64,000 nt of DNA from Populus alba (lineage: Eukaryota > Streptophyta > Magnoliopsida > Malpighiales > Salicaceae), in contig NC_133302.1 of assembly GCF_005239225.2 (NCBI RefSeq), positions 12,743,991 through 12,807,990 on the forward strand, written 5' to 3'. The first letter of the stretch is position 1; each line of letters opens with the position of its first letter. This document shows, piece by piece, positions 1 to 12,971 of this stretch. The notes beneath the pieces are model-generated. The model saw only the letters and a program-made list of their open reading frames with translations, had not been told where the DNA came from and ran no database searches. The position numbers were made by a program, and so were the translations under genes.

Positions 1-420
1 AGTCATCCTAGTTTAATTTCTTACTAATGATTTTTAATGTGTGTGATCCATTGAGTTTTTAATATATTTGCCAAAATATAAATCACAATCATAAATAAAA
101 TAAGATTAAATAAATTAAATAATTGAACTTATTATCAATCTAACAAATTGATTGATTTATATTTGAAAATTAAGTACAATATTTAGCAACGTGTCATGAT
201 CTCTCAAATATTATGAAAGTTACATGTGATTTAACTTAACATTTTAGTTATATGTTTCTCAGTATAATTATTATCTTTTTATTTAAAATGTCTTGATTTA
301 AATGTTTTGAACATGGAATATGTTTACTCTGTTAATTAATATTTGTTCTTAACTCCATAATCATTGATAAATGAGTTTTCATATCTTTCTAATTTCTAAT
401 TGAGTTACGTGGCAGCATGG
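1..420 (+). repeat. Truncated copy of the long-inverted-repeat family
   Basis: This stretch aligns by eye, in the same orientation, with 56213-56650 inside the complete element at 55653-57590. Shared landmarks are the motif gcaacgtgtcatgatc at about 187, the run of AAATTAAAT around 100, and tttctcagt near 254. The left part lies outside the window and the match fades after about 420. It is copy C of three in the window. No coding potential was seen. Confidence 0.6.
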
Positions 421-3250
421 AGAATTAGTGAAAAAATGTTTTGGTTAATAAAGAACCCAACAACTTTAGCTTCACAAAAGTGTTTGCTTCATACTTACTA
501 CATTAATATGTGAATTTAGTGAGATTTTCCCTTATTAACTAGTTATTTTCCTCCTAAAATTGCTTGAAATCAATTATTATTATTCCTTTAATGATTATAT
601 GCAGTCTATCAATCAATTTAGGGTATGTACAATTATAAAGATGTCTTGTTGTTTAACCTACTTCAAGCCTTTTCTTTCTCAAGTTTGGTGATAGTTTAGA
701 TTTGTCCAACCCTTATATTATTGTTTTACAGTAGATAATTATTAGGCAATAAAATTGAGGTTCCTTTACTATAACACAACTTATGTGAGGCATATAATTA
801 CATAGCAGTAAGTTGATAGAATATAATTATATGAGGCTGAATAATTGGCTTGTTGTTATATGTATGCCTAAGAAATGGTTGACATGTCATGAGCTTACAT
901 GATTGGATTAGGTTATATTTGTTGTTGCGTCTAATATACTAGGAAATACCTTTTTATAGGAGGTATATTCATTCTAAACACCTTTACAAGAGTTCTTATT
1001 CTTGTAGGATTCCCTGCGATTCCCTCTTATGCATGTACTTCGATGTATTACCATGCCTATTTTAATGAAGTTCATTCTATATTTGATTTAACAATTAAGA
1101 TATGATCTTTTATGATTCAATTGACAATTACTATGTTGTTATGGTAGGTCAGGTTGGTTGTGAAATCCATCTTTATCTAAAGAGCCTCAACTTAAAGAGA
1201 TTTATATATTAATAGTAATATATTTCTTAAAGAGTAATCATGGCTAGTTGGCTAGAATTTACCACATCTGGTTATAACCATCATATAATGGTATTTGATT
1301 TATAATATGAATATGCATATAACTAGAATCTAGGATGATGATGGATTTTTAGGTTTTCATGGCTAAGGAGCCAACTTCTCTTCATTGCTTATATTAACTA
1401 TTCAATTAATGCAGTAAATATGAATTTACTTGTATTTCTATTTGAAGGCATGTTTTAATAGCTTTTAGAATAGATTTTGGGTATTTGTACTTAGGATTTG
1501 AAGGCATACCAATTTATTGTATTGCCAAATAATTATACTTAGGATTGAACTTGCAATGAGATAACAACTACCTCTAACCAAATGAAGTGGAGATTTTAGA
1601 CTTTGAACCCAGGCTATTTATTCTAAAATCATCACTATGTAAAGAAAAAACATGATTTATAAGGGAGAATGATTTTGCAATAAACTTAAGAGAATGAGAT
1701 AAATGAAGCACTAAGAATGCAATAACAAAAATAAAACCTTAAAAAGAAAAAAGAGGATAAAATTGCATGATTTTGAATATGTAGTGTTGACCACTATTTA
1801 CAAATAGTATCTTAATTTATTTATATTGCTATTATAGAGTTTAAATCCTACTTACACAGGTAATTTTAATCTTATACAAATATTGATTTAAGATAATAGA
1901 TTTTTTTATTATTAAATCTTAATACAAGCTAAATTCATTTTCTATTAATACACATGAATCCCGGTCTAATCTTTGACTTTTGATTAGTTATTTTGTTCAA
2001 GACTAAATAAAACTGTATCTCCCTAATTGTGCTATATTAAAACTTTGTGACTAGTTAACTACTCTTCCAACAATCATGGTTGATCAAAGACTCTTCTAGC
2101 TTGATTGATTTTTTTGATTCATGATCGATTTTAGCCTTTTCTCCTTACCTTGTGGGCTTTTTCTCCTTACTTGTGGCAAACAATAATTGTTTTCTATATT
2201 TGACATGTGTATGTTTTTTAGGCATAAACACCGTCAAATATCCAAATAATTCAAATACTAAAGTCATCTTACTCTTTTATCACTAACTAGGTGCTCTCCA
2301 TTTTTCTCTTTTCTCCACATCTTTTTAAGAATTTTTTTATAAGCCAGCACCATAAACCACCAACTAATATTTAGCACAATTATCAAACTATTTATTGAAC
2401 TTTTAGGACAATAAAGATCTTGTGTTTTTTTCTATGTGATGAGTTTGTTATCATTGATGAAATTGATGATTTCGTTGTATATGGTTTCATGCTCGTATAG
2501 TTACGAAGGTGTTGACAATGGTTTGATGATGCAATATAAATAGGTGTGTGCAAAGATCATGATGGTTATTAGAGTTGTATAATTTTGTTTTTAGAGGTTG
2601 GTTGATTTTGTTTGTATTTGTATTTGTATCTAGTTAATTGGTTTAATTTGATGTTGTTACAAGTTATAAACTCTCGTTTATGTGCATATTTTTTTATCAA
2701 ATTAAATTGAATCACTTTATTATTTTTTAATATTTGGAAAATTTCTTTCAACTAATTTCAACTTTATTCTATTTTTATGTAAGTATTTAAATTTTATTCA
2801 ATTTCTAATATTGTATTTGTTCTCAATCCTTTCGTCCAGTAGTCTCTTTTTCAATAATGTTTTTTTTTTTACTAAATCTATTTATTTAGTTATTCTATTA
2901 TTTTTGTTACTATTATTTCATAAAATAAAATAAATAAAAATAACAATCTTAAAATTTCTTTGATATTTGATCAAATAAAGGCATCCACGTTGGTGTTAGT
3001 TAACATAACTTTTTGACTATAATAACTAAAATGAATAAGTTTTTATAGAGAATTCATGTTCTTTAAAAGGCTTTTTATTTTGACTTCATGAACAATACTT
3101 GCTATATTTAACATGTAACTCTAATGCTTTTCATTTATTATTAACAAATCAAATTGCCTCTCTCTTGGTGTCTCTACGAAACCATTATGTTCTCTCATCT
3201 TTTTATGTTTGTTCATGAACTTATCTAGCTTCTTTTATGGGTTTTGCAAT
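421..3250. other. AT-rich intergenic DNA, nothing recognised
   Basis: The sequence is very AT-rich, with stops in every frame and no recognisable protein family. It contains short poly-T and TA-rich runs. It may be decayed transposon sequence, but no termini were identified. Confidence 0.5.
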
Positions 3251-3394
3251 AATACTTTGATTGATGAGTTTTGCAAAAATAAAAGGATTGCATAAGCAAA
3301 AGAGATATTTGAACAAATGGAACTTCAAGGGGTTTCTAAAAATTTAATGACCTATAATACCCTTATTAATTTAGTGACCAATAAATATTTGAAA
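3251..3394 (+). pseudogene. PPR gene fragment (decayed)
   Basis: Read from 3251, the frame gives NTLIDEFCKNKRIA, a stop, then AKEIFEQMELQGVSKNLMTY and NTLINLV. That is one and a half 35-residue pentatricopeptide repeats of the Rf-like P class (TYNTLIDGFCK and A-EIF-QM-L-GV--N--TYNTLI patterns). The in-frame TAA after residue 14 and the loss of similarity on both sides show that it is a dead fragment. It is unrelated in detail to the intact PPR gene at 6721-12971. It is probably a scrap of an Rf-like PPR gene left by duplication. Confidence 0.6.
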
Positions 3395-3479
3395 AATTCA
3401 CCAAGTGCAAAAGACATTGTTTTTTTAAGAGTTATAAATTTCATTCACGACAATAAGTTTTTGATACTATTGGAAATTT

Positions 3480-5830
3480 ATGTGGCAGTTTTTTAACTTA
3501 CTTATTTTACAAGTATTTCATATAAAACAAGAAGAATTACTTGGTCATATATTAATTTTTATTTTACAAGACATCAAGCTTTTGTTCAGCAAAGATTCTT
3601 CAATAATTATTATTTTTTGGATCTTTTTCACTATCAAATATGGCAAAGTGTGAAAAATAATCTTAGGCTATTTTTTTAATTTTAAACCTTATTTTAATTA
3701 TTTTAGGCTTTATTTAAGTTAAGTGCATTTTTGACCCATTAGTTTTAGGGTTTACATATAAATACTCTTTTGTAAGGATTTTTATGAGTTGAAGAATTTT
3801 TATCTAAGGTTGCCATATATTTTGTGCCTTTTTCTCTTTTGTGGTTGAGTGATTCTCATACTAAGTTGTTGATTGAATTTGCAACTCTTTGAAGGATTAA
3901 TCAATTTCATTGTGATTTATACTTGTTGTTCGCGTTTGATATAAGCATGGGGTGGGGGTGATCAATTGTATATAACTTTGATTCTTCAAGGTAAGGTTCT
4001 TTATGGGTCAAGTTACAAACTTTTTTTAAAATCTCAAATTAGCAATCCAAGGGACAATTCCGCACTAGTTTGGTATTAGAGTTAAGCTCCAAAATCAAGT
4101 TATATCTTTTTAAAAATTTTGTTTTCTTCGTGGTCCATAACTTTAGTTTTGTTTTTAATTTTTTGTATTCTCTTTGTTCTTTTGGTATCTCAATACCAAA
4201 AACATCAATAACATAAAAAGTTTTTTTTAAAAAACAACAACAACAAGAATAAATGTTATTCAAGCCAATTTCAATTCTGTCATGAAAACACAAGCAATGG
4301 AGAAACTAAATCAAACCATCTTAAAATTACTTCAAAATTGATATACCGGTTATTTAGAATGAAGTCACACTATATATTAAATTTGGGCGCTTTTTAATAT
4401 CATTTGATTAGGGTTTCAATTATGAATTAAACTTTGCCATAAACTGATCATACATGAGTTTTCGATACCTAGACATAAGAGAATGATCTATAAAATAAGA
4501 TATGTTATTTATTAGGTATAAGGGTACTACATATAAAATTTTAGTTTGTTCCAATATCTTTGGTCAGGGTTTCTATTTTAGTACTTAAAATTGCGTAATG
4601 GCTCAAGTTATAAAAAAACATGTTTGCTATTGTTTTTTTTTTTTTTTTACATATTCAGTTTATTTCTATTATATTTGGGTTATTTAGGAGTCAAAGGTGT
4701 TTTCACTATTATTTTTTCTTCCATTGTATTGCGAGTCTTCATATTGTTTATATTTTGTATAAATTTGCTTTGCTACTCATGATATCATAATCGTAGTTTT
4801 TTTTTTTTGCTTATTTTTAGCATCTTATTGATTCTTGAGTCAGTTTATATATATTTGGATCATGTTATGATATCCATTTACTTTGGTTTATTGATTTTCA
4901 GTTTCAAAAGAACTGTAAGAAGGTGAGCTGAAAGGTAGAAGACGTAGTGAGAACAATTGAGTGAAAAGCCTTGAATTGTGTGAAACACAAGAGTTGTGAG
5001 GATACATTTTTCTTGTTGGTGATTAATTTTTGCAAATTAAAAAATGTATGAAAATAATAAGTCTGCAACACTAAAAGCGAATAACACTTTTCAGACGCAA
5101 ACTTTCGCTTAACAGCTTAAGCTACTGATTAGGGAGATGAAGGAAATGAAAAATAAGATGACTTAGATAAGAAAAAAAATAAATAATAGGATGGATAGAT
5201 TGAGAATAAGGGCTGATCGAAGAGGAAACATTATCGAAAGGAACATACAGAATGTTAAAACTAACTTTATTGATTTTATGGATATAAATGCAGATATAAA
5301 TGATGATGACCATGACTTTGCATCCTTAGATAATAGAGATTGATTTGGGCAGAATCGAAGTTGAAAGAATGTTAGTTTTGGTCGGGGTGAAAACTTTAGC
5401 CAAAAAAAGAACATCTTTCATACATGTTTCTATATATAAAAGAAGAACATCTTTCTGCTTAGTTTGATTATGCTAATATAGCTACTACTACCCCTGTAAA
5501 TAAACTGAACTTGTATGTGATTAAGCACAATAGGCATTATAGGTTGCAATTGTCAAATGATTGTAATGAGGTGAAAGTGATTAAGCAAGTCTTCGTTTTG
5601 TTTTCAATTGGAAAATATATTGACAAGGCTATATGTGACATAGTTTCAATGCATGCAGTTCATATCTTGTTGGGAAGACCTTGATAATTTGAAAGGAATG
5701 TCAAGTATGATGAATTTAAAAATAGGTATTCTCTTGAGAATGATTGAAATTATTATTCTACTACATTATTGTCACTTATACATGTTTATGAAGACTAATT
5801 GAAATTGAAAAAAAAAAGTGAAGATGAAAT
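3480..5830 (+). mobile_element. Decayed Ty3/gypsy retrotransposon
   Basis: An LTR-like stretch with a TATA motif (catataaatac at about 3755) is followed at 4071-4081 by TGGTATTAGAG, one change from the TGGTATCAGAG primer-binding site for initiator-Met tRNA. At 5044-5400 the plus strand encodes a broken gag N-terminus (ENNKSAT, then RADRRGNI) that matches the gag of the element at 36389-43264. At 5560-5830 it encodes the end of the protease region (FSIGKYIDKAICDIVSMHAV, then HILLGRP). Reverse transcriptase, RNase H and integrase are missing. The left LTR boundary and any 3' LTR were not found. Confidence 0.6.
4071..4081 (+). other. Primer-binding site relic (tRNA-iMet type)
   Basis: TGGTATTAGAG followed by TTAAGCTCC resembles the TGGTATCAGAGC primer site of the intact element, with transitions at two positions. 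It marks the end of the 5' LTR of the relic. Confidence 0.55.
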
Positions 5831-6600
5831 ACTAATACAATAATGTGAGGTCGTGATTACCATACAAACACACACACGTGTGTGTGGGGTTAGTAAGGCG
5901 TGTATATCTAAAATTATTATAAGCTATTATTTCTATATATTGTTGTTGGAGGCAAAAGTTGGGAAAAAGAGAGCTTTAAAGGCTTAAATAAAACCAATTA
6001 AAGATAAAAGGAGAAAGCAAAACAAGGCGACAAATAAACTATATGAGGTTGTGAGTTTAAATAATAAAAATAAAATGAGACACAAGGAAATAATAAGAAA
6101 GGAGATAAAAGACTCAGATTCAATAACAAGAGAAAAAAAGTCAATTGAAGTCGAGAGTAAAGAGAAGAAAATAAGGAAGAAAAAATAAAAAAAAAATAGA
6201 GAATATAAGTAAACACTTGAGTTTCTATATAAAAGAGAGTAAAATTAAGAGTTTTTTTTTTTTTATATGCCTATGATTTTACTTGCATATAAAAAGACAA
6301 TTTTAACATTAATAATCTCTGTTACAGGATTTTGAGGATAATATAGAATAATCAAGTTTAAATTTGAACTTAATTTGTTCTACTATATAACTTTATGCCA
6401 ATAAACAAATTTAGGATTATTTATTTATTTTTATTTCTTCTTCCTCAATAAATTCAAATAAATAAAAATTCATTTATTGTTTCTCTTAAACCAAACCAAA
6501 AAAATACCCCCCCCCCTCCGGTTCCAATCTAGTTTCTTTTTATTTCCTAAAATGTTAATAGTTTCCATAGAGACGGTAAAAGAAAAGGCTTTATCCACGC
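5831..6600. other. AT- and purine-rich intergenic DNA with a CA/GT palindrome
   Basis: There is no gene. At 5864-5886 a short CA run turns directly into a GT run and forms a self-complementary hairpin. A C-run occurs near 6507. The rest is A/G-rich on the plus strand. Confidence 0.5.
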
Positions 6601-6720
6601 GCCATTTATAGTTTCATCATATGCGGAGCTGTTGACAAACTTCCCCGGAAAACCCTATTTTCCCGAGGAAAAAAAAAAAAAAAAAACCAAAAAAACAGAG
6701 AGGGAGGAAACAAGAGTGAA
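6600..6720 (+). promoter_or_regulatory. Putative core promoter of the PPR gene
   Basis: A TATA-like atttata lies at 6604-6610, about 115 bases before the start codon. A telo-box-type AAACCCTA lies at 6650-6657; this motif is common near the start of plant housekeeping and organelle-expression genes. Assignment is by position only. Confidence 0.35.
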
Positions 6721-9700
6721 ATGAAGATCATCATCCTCGAATCCCCGTTTCTCCCTCCCCCTCCTAATTTAAAAACGAAGCCAAAACCAAAGTCCATAAA
6801 CCCCAACAAAGTCCCTATTAAATCCTCAATCCACCCAGACCCTTGGTCGTTAAGCGACGGAAACAACATATCTAAACCCAAACCCAAATCGAAAAACCCC
6901 AAAAACCCGTTATCGGATGACAACGCCAGGCGCATGATCATAGCAAGAGCGCGATACTTGAGCTTGTTGCGTAAGCACCAAGGCCCGCAAGCTCAAACAC
7001 CAAAGTGGATAAAGAGAACTCCTGAACAGATGGTGATGTATTTGGAGGATGATAGAAATGGGCATCTTTATGGGAAGCATGTTGTGGCAGCTATAAAGAG
7101 AGTGAGGGGATTGGCTGGCAAGAAAAATGAAGAGAGGGATATGAGGTTGCTTATGAGTGGGTTTGTGGGTAAGTTGAGTTTTAGAGAAATGTGTGTTGTT
7201 TTAAAAGAGCAGAAAGGGTGGAGGGAGGCCAGAGACTTCTTTTCCTGGATGAAATTGCAGGTGGGTTTCGTATGTTAATTGTGTATGTGTGTGATTCTGG
7301 GGCTTTTTAGAGGCTGAATGAAGTGGGTCTTGCTTTAATGTTTTATTTGTTTTAAATTTGATCTTAAACTTGTTAGAGTTGATTGTGAGATGGTTTATGG
7401 TTTAATGGGATAATGAAATCATGTTCTTTTAGAACTTAAAATTCCTTTATTTTTTTTCCCTTCATTCTCTCTCTCTGTTTTTTTTGAACCACAGAAGAAG
7501 TTTTGGAAATTGATTTTGTGCAATGATAGAATTGTGCTTTGACAGTTAAGCTATCATCCGAGCGTTATTGTCTATACGATTCTTTTGCGAATATATGGGC
7601 AAGTTGGAAAGATCAAGTTAGCTGAACAAACCTTCTTGGAGATGCTTGAAGTAGGATGTGAACCGGATGAAGTTGCTTGCGGCACCATGTTGTGTTCTTA
7701 TGCCAGATGGGGACACCATAAGGCTATGTTTTCGTTTTATTCAGCTATAAAAGAAAGAGGGATTGTAGTCTCTATTGCAGTTTACAACTTTATGCTGTCT
7801 TCATTGCAGAAGAAATCACTTCACGGAAAGGTTATAGTATTGTGGAGGCAGATGGTTGATAAAAGGGTTGCACCCAATAGTTTTACCTATACAGTGGTTA
7901 TTAGTTCACTTGTCAAGGAAGGCCTTCACAAGGAGGCTTTCAAGACTTTCAATGACATGAGGACCATGGGGCTGGTGCCTGAGGAAGTAGTATATAGCTT
8001 GCTTATTACTGTGAGTACCAAGAACAGTAACTGGCATGAAGCATTGAAATTGTACGAGGATATGAAATCTCACAGAATAGTTCCGAGTAAATTCACCTGT
8101 GCTTCACTTCTGACCATGTATTACAAAATCAAAGACTATTCTAAAGCCCTTTCCCTCTTTATACAAATGCAGAGCAAGAACATCGCAGCTGATGAAGTTA
8201 TATATGGATTGCTCATAAGAATATATGGCAAACTTGGTCTCTATGAGGATGCGCAAAAAACATTTGAAGAGACTGAGCGATCAGGTCTACTGAGTAATGA
8301 GAAAACATATTTAGCAATGGCACAAGTGCATCTCAGTTCAGGAAACTTTGAGAAAGCCTTGAGTGTTATTGAAGTGATGAAATCTAGAAACATCTGGTTA
8401 TCACGATTTGCTTATATTGTGTTGTTGCAGTGTTATTGTATGAAAGAAGATTTGGACTCTGCTGAAGTTACATTTCAAGCTTTATCAAAGATAGGATGTC
8501 CTGATGCTGGTTCTTGTAGTGACATGATTAATTTATATGTTAGACTTGGCTTGACTGAAAAGGCCAAGGAGTTTATTGTCCACATAAGGAAAGACCTAGT
8601 AGATTTTGATGAGGAGCTTTTCAATACAGTTATTAAAGTATTTTGCAAGGAAGGCATGTTAAAAGATGCTGAACAATTGGTATATGAGATGGGCACAAAT
8701 GCATCATTCAAGGATAATAGATTTTTTAAGACATTTTCTAATGTTATGTATGGAGAAAATAAGGAACTGGAAAACATTATGGTTTCTGCTGACACCACGG
8801 CTCTGGGGCTTATCCTGAGTTTATACTTGGAAAATGGCACTTTCAACAAGACAGAAGAATTCCTGAAGTTGATACTTGAGGCTGGTAGTGGCTTGTCTGT
8901 GGTGAGCCAACTAGTAAACAGCTCTATTAGAGAAGGTATGTAACTCACAAAATTCACTCTTTTTTTGTGATTTTTTCTATTTACAGTTGGATATACGTTA
9001 ATTCTATGATATGAAGTTATCAACTTTTCAATGTATTATTTGGTTGAGAGATATCACTATCTTCTATAGGTGATCTATTCAAAGCGGAGGCAGTAAATGG
9101 TCAATTAATCAAGCTAGGCTCTAGACTAGAGGATGAAACAATTGCTTCTTTGATTAGTGCATATGGGAGACAAAACAAGCTGAAACAGGCCCGGGAGGTC
9201 TTTGCAGCAGTTGCAGATTCTCCAATATTGGGAAACCCAATAATTAACTCAATGATTGATGCATGTGTCAAATGTGGTAAATTCGAGGAGGCATGCTTAC
9301 TTTATGAAGAAGTGGCACAAAGAGGGCACATTCTTGATGCTGTTGGTATTGGCATGGTTGTGAATGCTTTGACCAATTCTGGTATGATTGTTAATTTTCT
9401 AGTAGACCAGCCTTATCAATACATTTTTATAGTAACAGTTTTATGCATGCATCTTATGCATGTGCATGTGATGCAAACCTCTTTGATATTGGTAATTTTA
9501 GAATAGTTTCTTTGGTCTAGACAACTTTCATTGACATAATCTGGTAACTATAACTCCATAAAAAGGCAGTTATAGCTGATGTGGTGGTCACATATAACAG
9601 ATGTTGAGTAATCTGCGTACATTTTGTTTTATGGTGGGCTATTGCTTGAAATTAGGAATATTCGAGCCAGCATTAATCAAGGGCTGGTTGTGAATTATTT

Positions 9701-12700
9701 TAAAGAATTGATCAAATGAAGAGAAAAGGGAAAGAGTGAAAGAAAACAAAGACCAAAGTAAAAAAGTGCTTTAAAAAGATAATGCATGCTCAAAGTTGAT
9801 TCTGAAGAAAGCTACTTCTGTTACAATGCTGATTAATGGAATAAATTGTTTAATCCTCAGGCAAACATCCAGAGGCTGAAAATATTATTCGCAGGAGTAT
9901 TCAGGACAGGATGGAGCTTGATACTGTGGCGTACAATATTTTTATCAAGGCAATGCTAGAAGCAGGTTGATACAGACCATCCTATTATTATTTGTTTAGG
10001 GAAGAAAAGTGTACACAATAATCTGTAAACCTAATGTTGCAGGTAGATTGCATTTTGCAACCAGCATCTATGAGCACATGCTGTTATTGGGATTCACTCC
10101 ATCAATTCAGACATATAACACTATGATTAGGTAAGAGCTTGATGGATGAAAAAATGACCCAAACGATCTTGATAATGCTGTATGATTGTGCACATCTGTG
10201 TGGTGAGTTGTTTTTCCACTCAAACTATTTAACAATTGATGCAGTGTATATGGACGTGGTCGAAAGTTGGATAAGGCTGTGGAGGTGTTCAATACAGCTT
10301 GCAGCTTGGGTGTATCTTTGGATGAAAAGGCATACATGAATATGATTAACTATTATGGCAAGGCTGGTAATAATCACCTATATTATCTTATTTTCTGTTC
10401 ATGCTTTAAAGCAAAACTGATTGATATCAAATCTGTGAAGTTCCTAAAGTAACTTATTTTTGTGTGTATAACACCCCCCCCCCCCCAAATCGTTAGTTAT
10501 GGCTGGAAAATACTCCAGGAGTATCCACCTCTCTGTACTCCATTCACTTAAATCGAGTCACATTTACTAATTGACAATCACATAAAAGTTAATTTGATTT
10601 ATGAAAATGAAAACAATATGTGAACATGGAAACAAAATCATATCAACTTTCATTATTGTCGATTAGTACACATGGCTTGATTTAAGGGGATGGAAGATGG
10701 AGTGGTGAGTACTCCTGCAGTACTGGATTTATTTCCATTTTAGGCCTGACAAAGAAAGGAAAAAAGAAAAGAAAAAGGAAACTAGGCATTACAAGTCCAT
10801 GTGAAGTCGTTCATGAAGATGTCTTGCATTCTGGAAGTAGTTAGCACCAACATTCCCTTCATGCTTGGCAGAGCAAGATTTTTCCAATTCCTGTAAAGTT
10901 CTCAAATTGCATCCACAAGTAGCAAGTTACCATTGCTCTAACCTTGACAGTCTAGGTGTACAGCCATTAGGAAACCTGACTGCAAAATCATGTATTTAAA
11001 TTCTCCATTCCAGGCTATCTCCGCCCCCCTTACTGTCAAAAGCTTTAAGTGTGGAAAAACCTGACATTGTAGTAGCTCCTGAGCCATTTGCCAAACCAAT
11101 GCCTTGGCACTCTACTTGCTCATTAGTATTGAGCTTAACCTAGTTCAAAAGGAGGATAGAGCCTCCCCTACTTTTCTCTGGGTTCTATACGTAGCATTGC
11201 TCTCCGAGGATTTAATGGTGATGGTGTTCTGTCCACAACCATATTCGAATTCTGCATGATCCACAGTGAGCCATTTGAAGAAAACCTCGCCATAGTGTCT
11301 CCATACACCAGATTCAACCGAACATGCCTGCCTGCATTTACATTCTGTCTGTCAACACATGATTAATTCACACCTGACACCATGGATAGTAAGAATTGCC
11401 AATCATATTTCCATTAAACTGCTGCTCATTGGTCACTAGACAGCTGTAAACAATAAGCCAAAGAAAATTGTGGATACGCTACCTCCCTCTGTCAAACTTT
11501 GATGGCACTACTTTTTATCGGTCAGCTGACAGTTGTCATGAACAAGCCACAGAAACTTGGGGATACAGTGTGTCCCAATGTCATTGCACTAGAATGAAGT
11601 GGTGATTCTTGTCTGTTTTGCCTTAGTATATGGTTAAGAATCAGCGCTCCAACAGAGCATCACTGTTTATAGCATATATATGCCTTCGACTGATCATTTT
11701 TAAAGCACATATTCACTAGCAATATATTCAGTTCATTTATTCATTGTCAATCTAGTGCTCATTGCATTAGAGTTGGCAGATTCACATCTTCTCTTATCAG
11801 TAGATTTATTGTAGCAGTAGCCATGTATCTTCTTTGCTCAACATATTCCATGACGTCACTGTTTTTTACTACTTTGTAGGTAAGAGACATGAGGCATCTC
11901 TCCTGTTTGCCAAAATGCAGGAAGAGGGGATAAAACCTGGGGTGGTAATGCTCATATATATTTATGCTGCCAAAACTTTACAGATTATTTTCTGAAATTT
12001 CACAAAGAGAAATGAACATCATACATTAGTAGTTACTTCTATCAAATATATTTGTTTGTTATAATTTTCCTGTGGTTCTGCATGAAATTTACCATTTTTT
12101 TTTAATAATTTTTTTACCTTTTCCGGATAATGCTTAGAATGGGTCAATGTTTTTGTCACGGGAGTGCGTATTGCCACTTTATGGTGTTAATTTTGGTGAT
12201 ATCTTCATTAATCTGTAACATTCATTTAAGAAAAGATATTCCTGTTTGTGATGTTAGAATACTTAATCTTGGAGTATATGTAGTAATATAACTAAATTTC
12301 TTCATCCAGTTGTATATGTGTTTCCAAATTATTATTTAATGAATGAAAGACTTCTTGTCTTTGCTGGGGAATTGCAGGTTAGCTACAATGTAATGGCCAA
12401 AGTATATGCCATGTCAGGACTTTATCATGAAGTTGAGGAACTATTCAAAGTTATGGAGATAGATGGCTGTCCACCAGACTCGTTCACATACCTCTCCCTT
12501 GTTCAAGCTTATTCAGAGAGTTCGAAATGCTTGGAGGCAGAGGAAACAATAAATGCCATGCAGAAGAAAGGCATCCCTCCTTCCTGTGCCCATTTTAAGC
12601 ATTTGCTCTATGCTCTTGTGAAGGCTGGCCTTATGGTTGAAGCAGAAAGGGTGTATATGGAGCTATTATCGGCTGGTTTAAATCCAGACCTTGTCTGTTG

Positions 12701-12971
12701 TCGGGCTATGCTTAGAGGTTACATGGACTATGGACATGTGGAAAAAGGCATCAAATTTTTTGAACAGATCAGGGAGTCAGTAAAAGCAGACAGATTTATA
12801 ATGAGTGCAGCTGTGCATCTGTACAAATCAGCTGGAAAGAAACTCGAAGCTGAAGTTCTTTTTGAATCCATGAAGAGTTTGAGGATCTCGTTCCTCAATG
12901 AGCTTGAAGTTGGATTGAAGATACAATGCCCCAGCCACGAATCCCAGGTGACCGACCAAGGTACTATTTGA
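6721..12971 (+). CDS. EMB976: P-class pentatricopeptide repeat protein, EMB976-like (8 exons)
   Basis: Exons: 6721-7260, 7546-8935, 9070-9381, 9861-9965, 10043-10130, 10245-10366, 11880-11944 and 12378-12971. All introns are GT-AG and the exons join in frame to 3216 nt (1071 residues plus TGA). The order and wording of repeats match Arabidopsis At5g27270 (EMB976, about 1040 residues), for example YGQVGKIKLAEQTFLEMLEV and ADEVIYGLLIRIYGKLGL. Residues 1-60 are rich in Pro, Lys and Ser and acid-poor, which fits a plastid transit peptide. The rest is almost entirely degenerate 35-residue helical hairpins. There is no E, DYW or SMR tail. P-class proteins bind organelle RNA and support its processing, stability or splicing; the Arabidopsis gene is embryo-essential. 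The target RNA cannot be read from the sequence. Intron 6 (1513 bp) contains a MITE. Confidence 0.93.
10509..10725. mobile_element. Small MITE in intron 6 of the PPR gene
   Basis: The left end, starting near AATACTCCAGGAGTA and reading into ACTTAAATCGAG, is matched by the reverse complement of the right end (AGTACTGCAGGAGTA into CCTTAAATCAAG). This gives imperfect inverted repeats of about 50 bp around a roughly 110-bp AT-rich core. A C-run just upstream (about 10471-10485) is consistent with a poorly conserved flank. The target duplication is unclear, so the superfamily is open. Confidence 0.55.
11168..11331 (-). other. Open antisense frame inside intron 6 of the PPR gene
   Basis: On the minus strand an AG acceptor-like site near 11327-11331 opens a frame of about 53 codons that ends in TAG at 11168-11170. 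It includes LVYGDTMARFSSNGSLWIMQ and then NSNMVVDRTPSPLNPRRAML. I do not recognise the family. The composition looks coding-like, so it may be the last exon of a captured or decayed gene, but an open frame of this length can occur by chance. Confidence 0.2.

Noticed and set aside
4591..4782. Hydrophobic 63-codon frame
   Set aside because: It is produced by a long T-run giving poly-Phe, within a decayed gypsy leader.
6606..6941. Minus-strand open frame over the PPR start
   Set aside because: It is a shadow of the proline- and lysine-rich transit-peptide region and runs into poly-A promoter sequence.
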